A DNA stretch of 64,000 nucleotides from Bathyarchaeum sp964418675 (GCA_964418675.1 CAYQMM010000002.1:62001-126000); one strand, 5' to 3'; positions 37,901 through 46,534 are shown, numbered from the stretch's first letter. Translations and numbers: made by a program. The notes: a model not told the origin generated them from the letters alone.

Positions 37901-37967
37901 TGTTAACAAGAATATGTAGAATGTAAAACGGGACTGTGAACGAGAGTGTGAAGCTACGCAGGCCCAC
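37901..37967 (+). repeat. tRNA-Ile-derived repeat, copy B
   Basis: Diverged copy of the 65-base repeat, ending CAGGCCCAC and followed by TTTTAAGCCTAAATT, which matches the sequence after tRNA-Ile (TTTTTAACCCTAAATT). It retains the tandem 12-mers (ACGGGACTGTGA, ACGAGAGTGTGA). It lies just upstream of the promoter side of the RHS gene. Confidence 0.85.
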
Positions 37968-38207
37968 TTTTAAGCCTAAATTAAGCTTATTCTATCTAAA
38001 TAGGCTTTCTTTGACCAGATTCTTGCAAGAGCTATCCTTATCAAGACCTAAATTCGGATTAAACTCAAAGTTAGTTCAAATGACTACATTGATTTCTGAG
38101 AATGAAAGATCAAGAGGCTTGAATCTATGCTGGGCTATCAACAAACCCTGCTGGGCCACTGTTCAAACATTCGCAATTAGTCAGTTTTATAGAAAGGCAA
38201 TGAGATG

Positions 38208-38219
38208 ATGCGCGCGCAT
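38208..38219. repeat. Palindrome ATGCGCGCGCAT, copy 1
   Basis: A perfect 12-base palindrome in an otherwise A/T-rich spacer. It recurs exactly at 39296 and with one change at 39174, so copies lie on both sides of the DUF998 gene. Confidence 0.8.
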
Positions 38220-38334
38220 TTCAATTTTAGGTGTTTTATGTTTCTTACAACAATTCATAAAATTCCCTACACCTACAAAGCGGGGTCTAGTCGATTAAAG
38301 TGTACGTGGGTAGCGGTAACCTAAGTCTCCTTTG

Positions 38335-38367
38335 AAAATAACCGAGCGCATTCCTTGGGGTTATTTT
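38335..38367. other. Inverted repeat / hairpin, 9-base arms
   Basis: AAAATAACC at 38335-38343 and GGTTATTTT at 38359-38367 can form a 9-bp stem with a 15-base loop. It could be a terminator or a protein-binding site; it stands before the left inverted repeat. Confidence 0.5.
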
Positions 38368-38380
38368 AACTTTGTGTAGG

Positions 38381-38406
38381 GGAGTTAAATTTTAACCCAA
38401 CCAACT
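38381..38406. repeat. Left inverted repeat flanking DUF998 gene
   Basis: A 26-base element with a near-palindromic core (GTTAAATTTTAAC) and the tail CCCAACCAACT. Its reverse complement recurs at 39238-39263 with about two mismatches, beyond the 3' end of the DUF998 gene. Confidence 0.75.
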
Positions 38407-38451
38407 GCTCGCACATCAAATCTTATAAATTCATCATCTCAATCTGATATT

Positions 38452-39051
38452 ATGAATTGGGATGACGCAAGAATTGCGGGTTTGCTGTTCACTATCGGAG
38501 TGGTGCAGTTTATTATTGCAGTGGTCATTTCGGAAGCGATTTATCCAGGCTACAATTTAGGGCAGCAGTGGATGAGTGACTTGGGCGACTGGAGTAAAGC
38601 TGGCAACTATGCCGCAATCTTCAACACATCGGCTATCTTGTATGGATTATTCATTATTGCTGGTGCCTACTACACTCAGCGAGTAGTCAAAAACAGACTT
38701 TTCACATCTCTACTGGCTATATGTGGCATCGGTAGCGTTTTAGGTGGCGTGGTCGCTTTGAATATTTCTATATTAGTGCATGGTTTTTTTGGTCTGGTCA
38801 CTTTTGTTTTTGGGGCAGCTTCTGCTGTTATGTTGTATAGATTCGAGAAAAAGCCTCTTTCCTACGTATCTGTTGTCTTGGGTGCAGTAGCATTTTTAGC
38901 AATAGTCTTTACCGCTCTGGGACAGAGAGGTTTTGGTTCCTATCTGGGTTTAGGCTTAGGCAGTATGGAACGCCTCATAATCTACCCCCTGTTACTCTGC
39001 CTTTTTGGCTATGGTTCCTACTTAATAGGTGATTCCAGCGAAACGCCATAA
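38452..39051 (+). CDS. DUF998 family membrane protein
   Basis: A 199-aa protein with six hydrophobic spans. Typical DUF998 features: an early YPGYNLGQQWMSDLGDW segment after span 1, with the conserved SDLG, and NTSAILYGLFII. Function of the family is unknown. TTATAAATT about 25 bases upstream is a good TATA box, and no ribosome-binding site is present, so the message may be leaderless. It is enclosed by the inverted repeats at 38381 and 39238. Confidence 0.82.
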   Translation: MNWDDARIAGLLFTIGVVQFIIAVVISEAIYPGYNLGQQWMSDLGDWSKAGNYAAIFNTSAILYGLFIIAGAYYTQRVVKNRLFTSLLAICGIGSVLGGVVALNISILVHGFFGLVTFVFGAASAVMLYRFEKKPLSYVSVVLGAVAFLAIVFTALGQRGFGSYLGLGLGSMERLIIYPLLLCLFGYGSYLIGDSSETP

Positions 39052-39173
39052 CAAGCAAAACATAGAATCAGTTTTAAAATTTTTTGTTTTGGCAACTCCA
39101 TTAATAATGAGGGTATTTGGGGAATAGAAGACAGGTAACGGGTTTTATCCCTTCTATTTCTGACCCGTGCGAT

Positions 39174-39185
39174 TTGCGCGCGCAT
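39174..39185. repeat. Near-palindrome TTGCGCGCGCAT, copy 2
   Basis: One-base variant of the palindrome at 38208 and 39296; it lies 120 bases after the DUF998 stop. Confidence 0.7.
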
Positions 39186-39237
39186 GAAGCACTAACACTT
39201 CCCATTTTCACTCTTCAGCGTAAGCTTAAATCAAGTT

Positions 39238-39263
39238 GGTTGGTTGGGTTAAATTTTAACCCC
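39238..39263. repeat. Right inverted repeat flanking DUF998 gene
   Basis: Inverted partner of 38381-38406: GGTTGGTTGGGTT followed by the palindromic AAATTTTAACCCC. The pair encloses the DUF998 gene and about 180 bases after it. Confidence 0.75.
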
Positions 39264-39295
39264 AAACCCAAACAATCATCCTCATCACGACGACG

Positions 39296-39307
39296 ATGCG
39301 CGCGCAT
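39296..39307. repeat. Palindrome ATGCGCGCGCAT, copy 3
   Basis: Exact repeat of the 38208 palindrome, 33 bases beyond the right inverted repeat. With copy 1 it bounds a 1.1-kb block. Confidence 0.8.
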
Positions 39308-39411
39308 TGCCATTCGTAGCCGCAGTACACCCTGAAACGTAGATCAAAATCGATAATAAACGCCTCAGATAAAGCTTAATAAAGACTCTATACAAGGTTG
39401 GAGATCCTATT

Positions 39412-39777
39412 ATGATAAAAGTGAAACGAGTATATGAGACCCCCAAAGAAGCCGACGGGTTCAGGATTTTGGTTGATCGACTTTGGCCTCGCGGTCTAAA
39501 CAAGGAAAGGGCAAAGATAGATTTGTGGCTAAAGGATGTGGCACCTAGTAACGAGTTGAGAAAATGGTTTTCACATGATCTGGAGAGATGGACCGAGTTT
39601 AAAAGTCTGTATTTTGAAGAATTGGATAATAACAAAACGGAATTGGTAAAATTCATTCTTAAGAAAACCGAGGAAGGAGTGGTGACACTGCTTTACGCTG
39701 CAAAGAATGAGGAAAAAAATAACGCTGTTGCCCTGAAAGAGTATATTGAAAAGTTTACAATCAGACATGAGCATTAG
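39412..39777 (+). CDS. DUF488 (YeaO-like) protein
   Basis: A 121-aa soluble protein of the DUF488/YeaO family, recognised by VKRVYETPKEADGFRILVDRLWPRG at the N-terminus, the conserved WLKDVAPSNELRKWF and TLLYAAKNEEKNNA near the C-terminus. The function is not established. It lies in the last module of the accessory region, before repeat C. Confidence 0.88.
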   Translation: MIKVKRVYETPKEADGFRILVDRLWPRGLNKERAKIDLWLKDVAPSNELRKWFSHDLERWTEFKSLYFEELDNNKTELVKFILKKTEEGVVTLLYAAKNEEKNNAVALKEYIEKFTIRHEH

Positions 39778-39886
39778 AACAAAGTGGCTGGATATTCCCG
39801 AACTGAAGATGTTGGGGAATTATTCAGTCATAACTGTTATGGGGCCTGCTTTATTCTTTGAATTGTTCTAACGATGCACGCGCCTT

Positions 39887-39952
39887 TTAACAGGAACATA
39901 TAGAATGGGGAAACGGGACTGTGAACGGGAGTGTGAAGCTATCCAGGCCCAC
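39887..39952 (+). repeat. tRNA-Ile-derived repeat, copy C
   Basis: Nearly identical to copy A over its last ~58 bases (about two differences), ending CCAGGCCCAC. Downstream the tRNA-flank similarity is lost (CATACTCC), so this is the far edge of the repeated region. Confidence 0.85.
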
Positions 39953-40108
39953 CATACTCCTGTTTTTCGAAGTGTTTTTAGGTCTGAAGTAGCTGGTCAT
40001 GGTGTCCGCCTGTGTTTTTGTTTGTGTAGCAAAGTTTATAAGTTGTTATCACAGTTGTTATACGGCAATAGGTTGCCGTATGCTTAATAATTTCGAGGGT
40101 AAACTACA

Positions 40109-40552
40109 ATGAAACGAGTCTCCATCAAAGAAGAAGCATGCATCGGATGCGGTCTCTGCAAAGTCTACTGCACAGTAGAACACTCCAAGTCCAAAGACCC
40201 AATAAAAGCATACAGACAAGAACACCCCCGCCCGGTCAGCCGAGTAAGAGTGGAAACAAATCAGCCCTCCTCCATCTCAATACGGTGCCAACACTGCAAA
40301 GACACACCCTGCGTGGACGCTTGCCTATCCGGAGCCATGAGCTTAGACGAGGAGACCGGATTGGTGGTTCACGATGCTGAAAAGTGCATAGGCTGCTGGA
40401 CCTGCATCATGGTCTGCCCATACGGCGCCATAAAACCAGATTCTTCAGGCAAAGTTGTTGCAAAATGCGATCTTTGCCCAAACTTGGAAGTCCCAGCTTG
40501 CGTAGCTAACTGCCCAAACGAAGCCCTGGTCTGCGAAGAGGTGGAAGAATAA
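40109..40552 (+). CDS. Ferredoxin-type [4Fe-4S] protein of the glutamate synthase operon
   Basis: A 147-aa iron-sulfur protein of the HycB/CooF/DMSO-reductase-B type with four Cys groups: CIGCGLCKVYC, CQHCKDTPCVDAC, CIGCWTCIMVCP and CDLCPNLEVPACVANCP. It should carry up to four [4Fe-4S] clusters. It is first in an operon with an FAD oxidoreductase (1-base overlap) and three glutamate synthase parts, so it probably feeds electrons to that enzyme. GAGGGT lies before the ATG. Confidence 0.9.
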   Translation: MKRVSIKEEACIGCGLCKVYCTVEHSKSKDPIKAYRQEHPRPVSRVRVETNQPSSISIRCQHCKDTPCVDACLSGAMSLDEETGLVVHDAEKCIGCWTCIMVCPYGAIKPDSSGKVVAKCDLCPNLEVPACVANCPNEALVCEEVEE

Positions 40553-41826
40553 TGTCGAAATACGTGATCATCGGCGGCTCCGTAGGAGGAATTGGAGCAG
40601 TTGAAGCCATCAGGCAAGTGGACCCCGTGGGAGAATTAACTGTAATTTCGGAAGAGCCTTTCCCCCAGTATTCCCGTCCCATGATCTCCGAGTACGTCAG
40701 CAGAGAAGCTACTCTGGAGACCATGAAGTACCGCGGCGACCAGTTCTGGAAGAAAAATAACGTCCAAGCATTAACTGGAAGAACAGCGGTAAACATCGAC
40801 TTCAGCAAAAAGCAGGTTGAACTTGACGGGGGAGACATAGTCGATTTTGAGAAACTTCTGATCGCCACTGGCGGCAAACCCTTTGTTCCAAGGATGGAAG
40901 GCGGAGAGAAAGAGGGAGTCTTCACCTTCACGGAACTCTCTAGCGCAAAAGGCTTAGAGTCCAAGCTGGAGGAATCCAGAAGTGCAGTGGTCATCGGTGG
41001 AGGTCTCATCGGCGTCAGTGCAACTGAAGCATTGATGAAACGGAGAATAAAAGTAACGTTAGTTGAGCTCAAAGATAAAATCCTCAGCCTCATCTTGGAC
41101 GAGAAAGCATCAGAAATCGCGGAAAAAGTACTCACTGAAGCAGGAGTCACCATAATCACTGGTCAAACCGTTCAACAAATTGTGGGCAGAAAAGATAACG
41201 AGGATGCTGTGGGCGGAGTAATAATGACCGACGGCACAGAAATCCCCTGCGACCTAGTGGTTGTCGCTATCGGCGTCATCCCACGTACAGAACTCGTCAA
41301 AGGAACAGACGTGAAGGTGAACCGGGGAATACTCGTGGACAGGTTCATGCGCACCAACATACCTGACGTGTACGCGTGCGGAGATGTCGCAGAAGCTCAT
41401 GACTTCCTTCTGAACGGAAACCGCCTCCTACCACTATGGCCCCTAGCTCATTTAGGAGGACGGGTGGCGGGATACAACATGGCGGGGAAGAAAGCGGAAT
41501 ACTTTGGGGGCACAGTTATGAGCGCCCTGAAATATTTTGATCTTCCCATCATCTCTGTAGGGATGATGAATCCCGAAGATACTGGCGATTATGAAGTACT
41601 TGTTGAGTATCACCCCGAAAAAACTGTGTACAAGAAGATAGTGCTCAAGAACGGTGTGATTGTAGGATTCATCTTCTTGGGAGATATTGAAAAATCAGGG
41701 ATGTTCTTCCAGCTGATGAAGAACCGTGTGAACGTGGGCGGAATCAAAGGTAGCCTTCTCTCCGAGGATTTTGGGCTCCTCACTTTGCCGCAGTCCGTGA
41801 GAAAAGAGATGTTCGTGGTGAATTAG
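40552..41826 (+). CDS. FAD-dependent pyridine nucleotide-disulfide oxidoreductase
   Basis: A 424-aa flavoprotein of the NADH oxidase/nitrite-reductase-B-like group. It has an N-terminal FAD-binding VIIGGSVGGIGAVEAI (GxGxxG-like), a central NAD(P)H-binding VVIGGGLIGVSATEAL (~145) and the second FAD motif DVYACGDVAEAHD (~280). A redox-active CxxxxC is not seen. It starts one base before the ferredoxin stop ends and is followed two bases later by the glutaminase subunit; it probably passes electrons from NAD(P)H through the ferredoxin to glutamate synthase. Confidence 0.9.
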   Translation: MSKYVIIGGSVGGIGAVEAIRQVDPVGELTVISEEPFPQYSRPMISEYVSREATLETMKYRGDQFWKKNNVQALTGRTAVNIDFSKKQVELDGGDIVDFEKLLIATGGKPFVPRMEGGEKEGVFTFTELSSAKGLESKLEESRSAVVIGGGLIGVSATEALMKRRIKVTLVELKDKILSLILDEKASEIAEKVLTEAGVTIITGQTVQQIVGRKDNEDAVGGVIMTDGTEIPCDLVVVAIGVIPRTELVKGTDVKVNRGILVDRFMRTNIPDVYACGDVAEAHDFLLNGNRLLPLWPLAHLGGRVAGYNMAGKKAEYFGGTVMSALKYFDLPIISVGMMNPEDTGDYEVLVEYHPEKTVYKKIVLKNGVIVGFIFLGDIEKSGMFFQLMKNRVNVGGIKGSLLSEDFGLLTLPQSVRKEMFVVN

Positions 41827-41827
41827 G

Positions 41828-42946
41828 ATGAAAGACCTAGGTAAAGTCAATAACCCATACAACGACGAGAAGGTCTTCGATGCCTGCTCCATATTCGCCA
41901 TGATGAACCTAAAGGGAGAACGGTTCTCAGCAAAAGACCCAGTTAAAGCTATCGCGAACATGCATGAGAGAGGAAACGGATTGGGAGGCGGCTTTGCGGC
42001 TTACGGTATCTTCCCAGAATACAGGGACGATTACGCATTTCAAATAATGTACCTCGACAGGGAGGCGAAAAAGAAGACAGACAACCTGCTCAAAGAGAGT
42101 TTCAAGGTCCTCAAGGAAGAGGAGATGCCAACACAAGAAGCTAACGTCAGGGACCCACCCATCATGTGGCGGTACTTCCTGCAACCCAAAAAATCCAAAG
42201 CAAAGGATCAGGCAGCTGATGATTACGTGATGGAGAAGGTTATGAGAATCAACACAGAGACCGGAAAAGCCTTCGTGTTTTCAAGCGGAAAAGACATGGG
42301 AGTCTTCAAGGGCGTCGGTTTTCCGGAAGATGTGGCTGAATACTTCTGTCTAGAAGAGTATGAGGGATACATGTGGACCTGCCACGGGCGGTTCCCAACT
42401 AACACTCCGGGATGGTGGGGAGGAGCCCACCCCTTCAACATCTTGGACTGGACTGTGGTGCACAACGGCGAAATCTCATCCTACGGTATTAACCGCCGCT
42501 ACTTAGAGATGTTCGGATACAAATGCACCATGCAAACAGATACAGAGGTGATGGCTTATGCCTTCGACCTCCTGATGAGACGGCAAGGCTTGCCAATCGA
42601 AATTGTCGCCAAGATTCTCGCCCCGCCCCTGTGGTCAGAGATCGAGACTTTGGAACCAAAAAATGAGCAGCTCATGAGGGCTCTGCGCCAGACCTACGGC
42701 AGTCTTTTGATGAATGGTCCCTTCACTATTGTAGTGGCTCATCACGGCGAGATGATTGGGCTCACAGACCGGATTAAGCTTCGCCCCCTCACCGCTGGAA
42801 AGAAGGATGATTTTCTGTTTCTGTCTTCGGAGGAATCGGCAATACGCCTAGTTTCTCCCATGCTGGACAGGGTTTGGAGCCCCAGAGGAGGAGAACCTGT
42901 AGTGGGAAGGCTCACAACTCGAGAAGTAGTGGAGGTCATGGCTTAG
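41828..42946 (+). CDS. Glutamate synthase, glutamine amidotransferase (class II) subunit
   Basis: A 372-aa class II glutaminase corresponding to the first domain of bacterial GltB. The catalytic Cys is Cys20 in FDACSIFAMMN; it would need removal of a 19-residue leader, as in pre-GltB, to become N-terminal. Other signatures: WTCHGRFPTNTPGWWGGAHPF cut short as CHGRFPTNTPG, and HNGEISSYGINRR with the Asn-Gly oxyanion residues. It releases ammonia from glutamine for the FMN subunit encoded next. Confidence 0.93.
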   Translation: MKDLGKVNNPYNDEKVFDACSIFAMMNLKGERFSAKDPVKAIANMHERGNGLGGGFAAYGIFPEYRDDYAFQIMYLDREAKKKTDNLLKESFKVLKEEEMPTQEANVRDPPIMWRYFLQPKKSKAKDQAADDYVMEKVMRINTETGKAFVFSSGKDMGVFKGVGFPEDVAEYFCLEEYEGYMWTCHGRFPTNTPGWWGGAHPFNILDWTVVHNGEISSYGINRRYLEMFGYKCTMQTDTEVMAYAFDLLMRRQGLPIEIVAKILAPPLWSEIETLEPKNEQLMRALRQTYGSLLMNGPFTIVVAHHGEMIGLTDRIKLRPLTAGKKDDFLFLSSEESAIRLVSPMLDRVWSPRGGEPVVGRLTTREVVEVMA

Positions 42947-42955
42947 GAGGTGGCT

Positions 42956-44473
42956 ATGATGAAGAGTTACATTCCCCCAGAATACATTGTGGAGAGAGAT
43001 CAGGATCGCTGTATCCGCTGCAAAGTCTGTGTGAACCAGTGCACCTATGATACTCACTACTACGACGAGGAAGATGACATTCTGCACAGCAGAAATGAGA
43101 ACTGCGTGAACTGCCAGCGATGCGTCACCTTGTGTCCAACTCAAGCCATAACAATAAAGAAGAACCCTAACCTCTACCGGTCTAACGCCAACTGGACCCA
43201 AGAGGCTATTGCCTCCATAAAGAAACAGGCTGAGACAGGAGGAGTTGTTCTCACTGGCATGGGATGCGACAAACCCAATTTCACCTACTGGGACAGACTT
43301 CTACTGAATGCAAGCCAAGTGACCAATCCTTCTATAGACCCGCTGAGAGAACCTATGGAACTGAAAACATACATTGGGTCAAAACCCGACAGCCTCGAAC
43401 TAGAAACCGAAGAAGGCGGCGGACTTATGCTTAAGACCAAAATAGCTCCGCAACTCCGCCTCGAGACCCCAATAATGTTCTCAGCCATGTCATACGGATC
43501 GATAAGCCTCAATGTTCACAAGTCTTTGGCGCGTGCAGCCAGCGAATATGGCACTTTCTACAATACGGGCGAGGGAGGACTCGAAAAGAGCCTGTACAAG
43601 TATGGAGACCACGTCATAGTCCAAGTAGCGTCTGGACGCTTCGGAGTACACCCCGATTACCTAGACGCTGGAGCCGCCATAGAAATCAAGATTGGACAGG
43701 GCGCAAAGCCGGGCATCGGCGGGCATCTTCCAGGAGAAAAAGTAAGCGAAGAAATCTCCAAGACCAGAATGATTCCCATGGGAACAGACGCCCTCTCTCC
43801 TGCTCCCCAGCATGACATCTATTCCATCGAGGACCTGAGACAGCTGATTTACGCACTGAAGGAAGCCACAGATTACACGAAGCCGGTGTTTGTGAAGATT
43901 GCGGCAGTGCATAACTCAGCCGCCATAGCCAGTGGCATAGTTAGAGCAGGGGCTGATGCCGTTGTGTTGGATGGTGTGAGAGGAGGGACAGGAGCAGCGC
44001 CAAGGATAATACGGGATAACGTTGGCATCCCCATAGAGATGGCTCTCGCCTCTGTAGACCAGCGTCTACGGGATGAGGGCATACGAAACAAAGCCTCCAT
44101 CATCGCTGCGGGAGGAATCAGAAGTAGCGCTGATGTTCTTAAGGCTATAGCTTTGGGCGCCGACGCGGTATACATTGCTACCTCAGCTTTGGTGGCGTTG
44201 GGATGCACAGTATGCCAGAAGTGCTACACAGGCAAGTGTCCTTGGGGCATAGCAACAACTGACCTTTGGATCACCAAGAGAATAAACCCTGATATTGGAA
44301 CGAAGAGGCTGGTGGGTCTTCTCCGCGGATGGAGCCTAGAGCTGATGGAGATGATGGGGGGAATGGGCATAAACGCCATCGAGAGCGTGAGGGGAAACCG
44401 TCTGCTTCTCAGAGGCGTAGGACTAACCGACACGGAACTAAAAATCTTGGGAATAAGGATGGCAGGCGAGTAA
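42956..44473 (+). CDS. Glutamate synthase, FMN-binding catalytic subunit
   Basis: The FMN/[3Fe-4S] synthase part of an archaeal split GltB, about 505 aa. The N-terminus carries two ferredoxin motifs absent from bacterial GltB (CIRCKVCVNQC, CVNCQRCVTLCP; ~21-70). The barrel follows, with FSAMSYGSISL, GEGGLEKSL, KIGQGAKPGIGGHLP, the glutamate-synthase GADAVVLDGVRGGTGAAP, and the 3Fe-4S motif CTVCQKCYTGKCPWG (~419). AGGAGGT precedes the ATG at 42956, so a GTG six bases earlier, inside that site, is rejected. It makes glutamate from 2-oxoglutarate and channelled ammonia. Confidence 0.94.
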   Translation: MMKSYIPPEYIVERDQDRCIRCKVCVNQCTYDTHYYDEEDDILHSRNENCVNCQRCVTLCPTQAITIKKNPNLYRSNANWTQEAIASIKKQAETGGVVLTGMGCDKPNFTYWDRLLLNASQVTNPSIDPLREPMELKTYIGSKPDSLELETEEGGGLMLKTKIAPQLRLETPIMFSAMSYGSISLNVHKSLARAASEYGTFYNTGEGGLEKSLYKYGDHVIVQVASGRFGVHPDYLDAGAAIEIKIGQGAKPGIGGHLPGEKVSEEISKTRMIPMGTDALSPAPQHDIYSIEDLRQLIYALKEATDYTKPVFVKIAAVHNSAAIASGIVRAGADAVVLDGVRGGTGAAPRIIRDNVGIPIEMALASVDQRLRDEGIRNKASIIAAGGIRSSADVLKAIALGADAVYIATSALVALGCTVCQKCYTGKCPWGIATTDLWITKRINPDIGTKRLVGLLRGWSLELMEMMGGMGINAIESVRGNRLLLRGVGLTDTELKILGIRMAGE

Positions 44474-44503
44474 AAGATGGTAACGGAAGGAGGAACCAGC
44501 GTG

Positions 44504-45265
44504 ATGCCAAAAAATTTCAGCATAGAAAAGAACGTGGCAAAAGTCGATGCCTACGGAATGTACTACCGGGACCTTAACACGCTCCTCAGAGGTTTCAACG
44601 GTAATGGCATCGAAAAAATAGAACTTCGCAACGTTTACGGTCAACGCTACATCGGCACCGACCTTGACGGTCACATCAGCATCGACGTTTACGGAACTCC
44701 AGGTAACGATTTGGGAGCCTTCATGAGAGGTCCAAGAATCACTGTTCACGGAAATGTGCAGGATGGCTGCGGCAACACCATGGATCATGGTGAGATAGTT
44801 GTTCATGGACGCGCTGGTGACCTAGTGGGGCATTCCATGCGGGGTGGAAAAATTTTCATCCGGGACGACGCTGGATACCGAGTTGGGATACACATGAAAG
44901 AATACCTTGGCAAAAGACCCGCTATAGTGATTGGAGGAACTGCCCAAGATTTTCTGGGGGAGTATATGGCGGGAGGCGTGCTGGTGGTTCTGGGTCTAAA
45001 CATGAAAGGAGAAATTCGGCACAATGCGAGGTTTGTGGGAACCGGGATGTATGGCGGAACGATGTATATTCGAGGGGAAGCGCGTCACTTGGGGAAAGAG
45101 GTTGAGGTTACGAACCTTGAAGAAGCCGACTATAAGTTACTGAAGAGTTTAGTTGATGAATATGCTGGCTACTACGGGTTAGACGCCGAAAAAATCTTGG
45201 AGGGCAAGTTTAACAAGCTTACTCCGGTTTCGTCTCGTCCTTACGGGAAGCTATACGCCTACTAA
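44504..45265 (+). CDS. Glutamate synthase, GXGXG (gamma-like) subunit
   Basis: The beta-helix C-terminal domain of GltB as a separate subunit, about 253 aa. Repeats of the GxxGxxxG kind are seen (GTPGNDLGAFMRG, GNVQDGCGNTMDHG, GRAGDLVGHSMRGG, GGTAQDFLGEYMAGG). The start is set at ATG 44504, following GGAGGA; a start nine codons earlier lacks a ribosome-binding site. It completes the ferredoxin-oxidoreductase-glutaminase-synthase-GXGXG operon. Confidence 0.92.
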   Translation: MPKNFSIEKNVAKVDAYGMYYRDLNTLLRGFNGNGIEKIELRNVYGQRYIGTDLDGHISIDVYGTPGNDLGAFMRGPRITVHGNVQDGCGNTMDHGEIVVHGRAGDLVGHSMRGGKIFIRDDAGYRVGIHMKEYLGKRPAIVIGGTAQDFLGEYMAGGVLVVLGLNMKGEIRHNARFVGTGMYGGTMYIRGEARHLGKEVEVTNLEEADYKLLKSLVDEYAGYYGLDAEKILEGKFNKLTPVSSRPYGKLYAY

Positions 45266-45346
45266 CCTAAAGAATCAGTAGTCTGCCTTCTCAATTCTGC
45301 CTAGATTTGCCCAGTACGAAGAGATATTGAAGGCGCTTTCTGTTTC

Positions 45347-46534
45347 TCAGTCGATTATGGTTCCGTTCCAGAAGATGAGCTTGCTATAATGGCTAAGGGC
45401 GTCGTAGTATTTCGGGTCGTCATAGATTATGTCCACTCCGAGGTGGTTAGTGTGCAAAAGGTAATCAACATCTTTGCCTATCTTTTCGGATAATGGGTCA
45501 AGCCATAATCCCCAGACCTTATCGAGACCTCCTCGAAATGCCCAGCCGTAATCTTTTGGTAGAACGTAGGCTATCCTTTTGGAGCCCGGATCGTAAATTC
45601 CCAATTTTTCGCTTGCTGGCTCATGAGTTTTTATGTAGTTCCAGAATCTCTGCAGGGCATCAAAGTGTTCGTCTTTTAAAAGACCGTAGGGTGAGACCAG
45701 ATTGGGGTAGTTGAAGACGACTATGTATTTTGCTCCGCTGAGGTACGCTAGGATCATGTCGTAATAGAGTTCGTCTCCTGACTCTATGTGTGGTTCGTTC
45801 CTCTCTGTCCAGGTTATTATTGCTCCCCACTCCTTATTCTGCATGGTTGCTGCACCCCTAACAAGGGCGATGTTGAGTGGTCTGCTGAGGTTCCATCCAA
45901 ACTCGGAAAGTAGAACATCATATCCTCCTTCGTAGGTAAACCAGTAGAGGGCATAGTCGGCTGTAAACAGTTTCAGGTCCCCCTGCTTCATACGACTTTC
46001 ATAGAATGGCAGAATTGAGTCGCTTATGCTAGTAACGTAGTTATTCGCGGCTTCCGTGTAGTTGTTGGCTTCTCCCTCTTTCACCAGTTTTTTCCAGTAG
46101 TCAATGCTGCCTTCAGTCCCATCAACTTGGTTGCCCCCCCACTCATCATAGGCGTATACTCCTAGAAAACGGTCACCCCACTTGGCTCGGGCGTCTTCAA
46201 GCCATTGAGACTGTATATAATCTGCATTCCCTTCTGGATACATGAAGAGTATCAAATTCAGACCAGCGTCGATGGCATATTGACTGACTTCGTTAAGTTT
46301 GGTGATGTTGTGGGTTATTTCGGGCGTGCCTATAATGAAGAGGTTTGTGTAACTTTTGATTCGGTCGATTAATCTTTTGGCATCCTCTACTCCATCATAA
46401 GCCATCTCGACACCCACGTAAACATCGGGAGAAACGGATTTACTCCCCTGCAAAATCCAGATATATCCTAAGAAGGAGGAGATGAGGAGCGCCCCCACGA
46501 AGAGTGCCAAAAACTGATTTCTCCTCAGACGCAT
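45347..46534 (-). CDS. Secreted or membrane-anchored TIM-barrel-like protein, unknown
   Basis: A 395-aa protein with an N-terminal signal anchor (FLALFVGALLISSFLGYIWIL). The body reads as alternating strands and helices of a glycoside-hydrolase-like barrel: NLILFMYPEG, FLGVYAYDEWGG with acidic residues, GAIITWTERNEPH, KYIVVFNYPN. The D-E and E residues could be catalytic acids, but I do not recognise a family. The start ATG at 46534 follows a TTG; the signal anchor fits both. It may act on surface polysaccharide. It stands alone. Confidence 0.6.
   Translation of the reverse strand: MRLRRNQFLALFVGALLISSFLGYIWILQGSKSVSPDVYVGVEMAYDGVEDAKRLIDRIKSYTNLFIIGTPEITHNITKLNEVSQYAIDAGLNLILFMYPEGNADYIQSQWLEDARAKWGDRFLGVYAYDEWGGNQVDGTEGSIDYWKKLVKEGEANNYTEAANNYVTSISDSILPFYESRMKQGDLKLFTADYALYWFTYEGGYDVLLSEFGWNLSRPLNIALVRGAATMQNKEWGAIITWTERNEPHIESGDELYYDMILAYLSGAKYIVVFNYPNLVSPYGLLKDEHFDALQRFWNYIKTHEPASEKLGIYDPGSKRIAYVLPKDYGWAFRGGLDKVWGLWLDPLSEKIGKDVDYLLHTNHLGVDIIYDDPKYYDALSHYSKLIFWNGTIID

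Larger units (their letters stand above)
37968..38451. other. Intergenic stretch with hairpin and palindromes, no gene recognised
   Basis: About 480 bases between repeat B and the DUF998 gene. It holds the GC palindrome at 38208, the hairpin at 38335 and the left inverted repeat at 38381 (listed separately). An open frame at 37936-38208 begins inside repeat B and is basic and low in protein character; I do not call it. Confidence 0.6.

Noticed and set aside
37936..38208. 90-codon frame overlapping repeat B
   Set aside because: Begins inside the repeat and is basic with low protein character; no start signals.
39117..39335. 72-codon frame across the right inverted repeat
   Set aside because: It runs through the inverted repeat and palindromes; Arg/Ser-rich, no ribosome-binding site.
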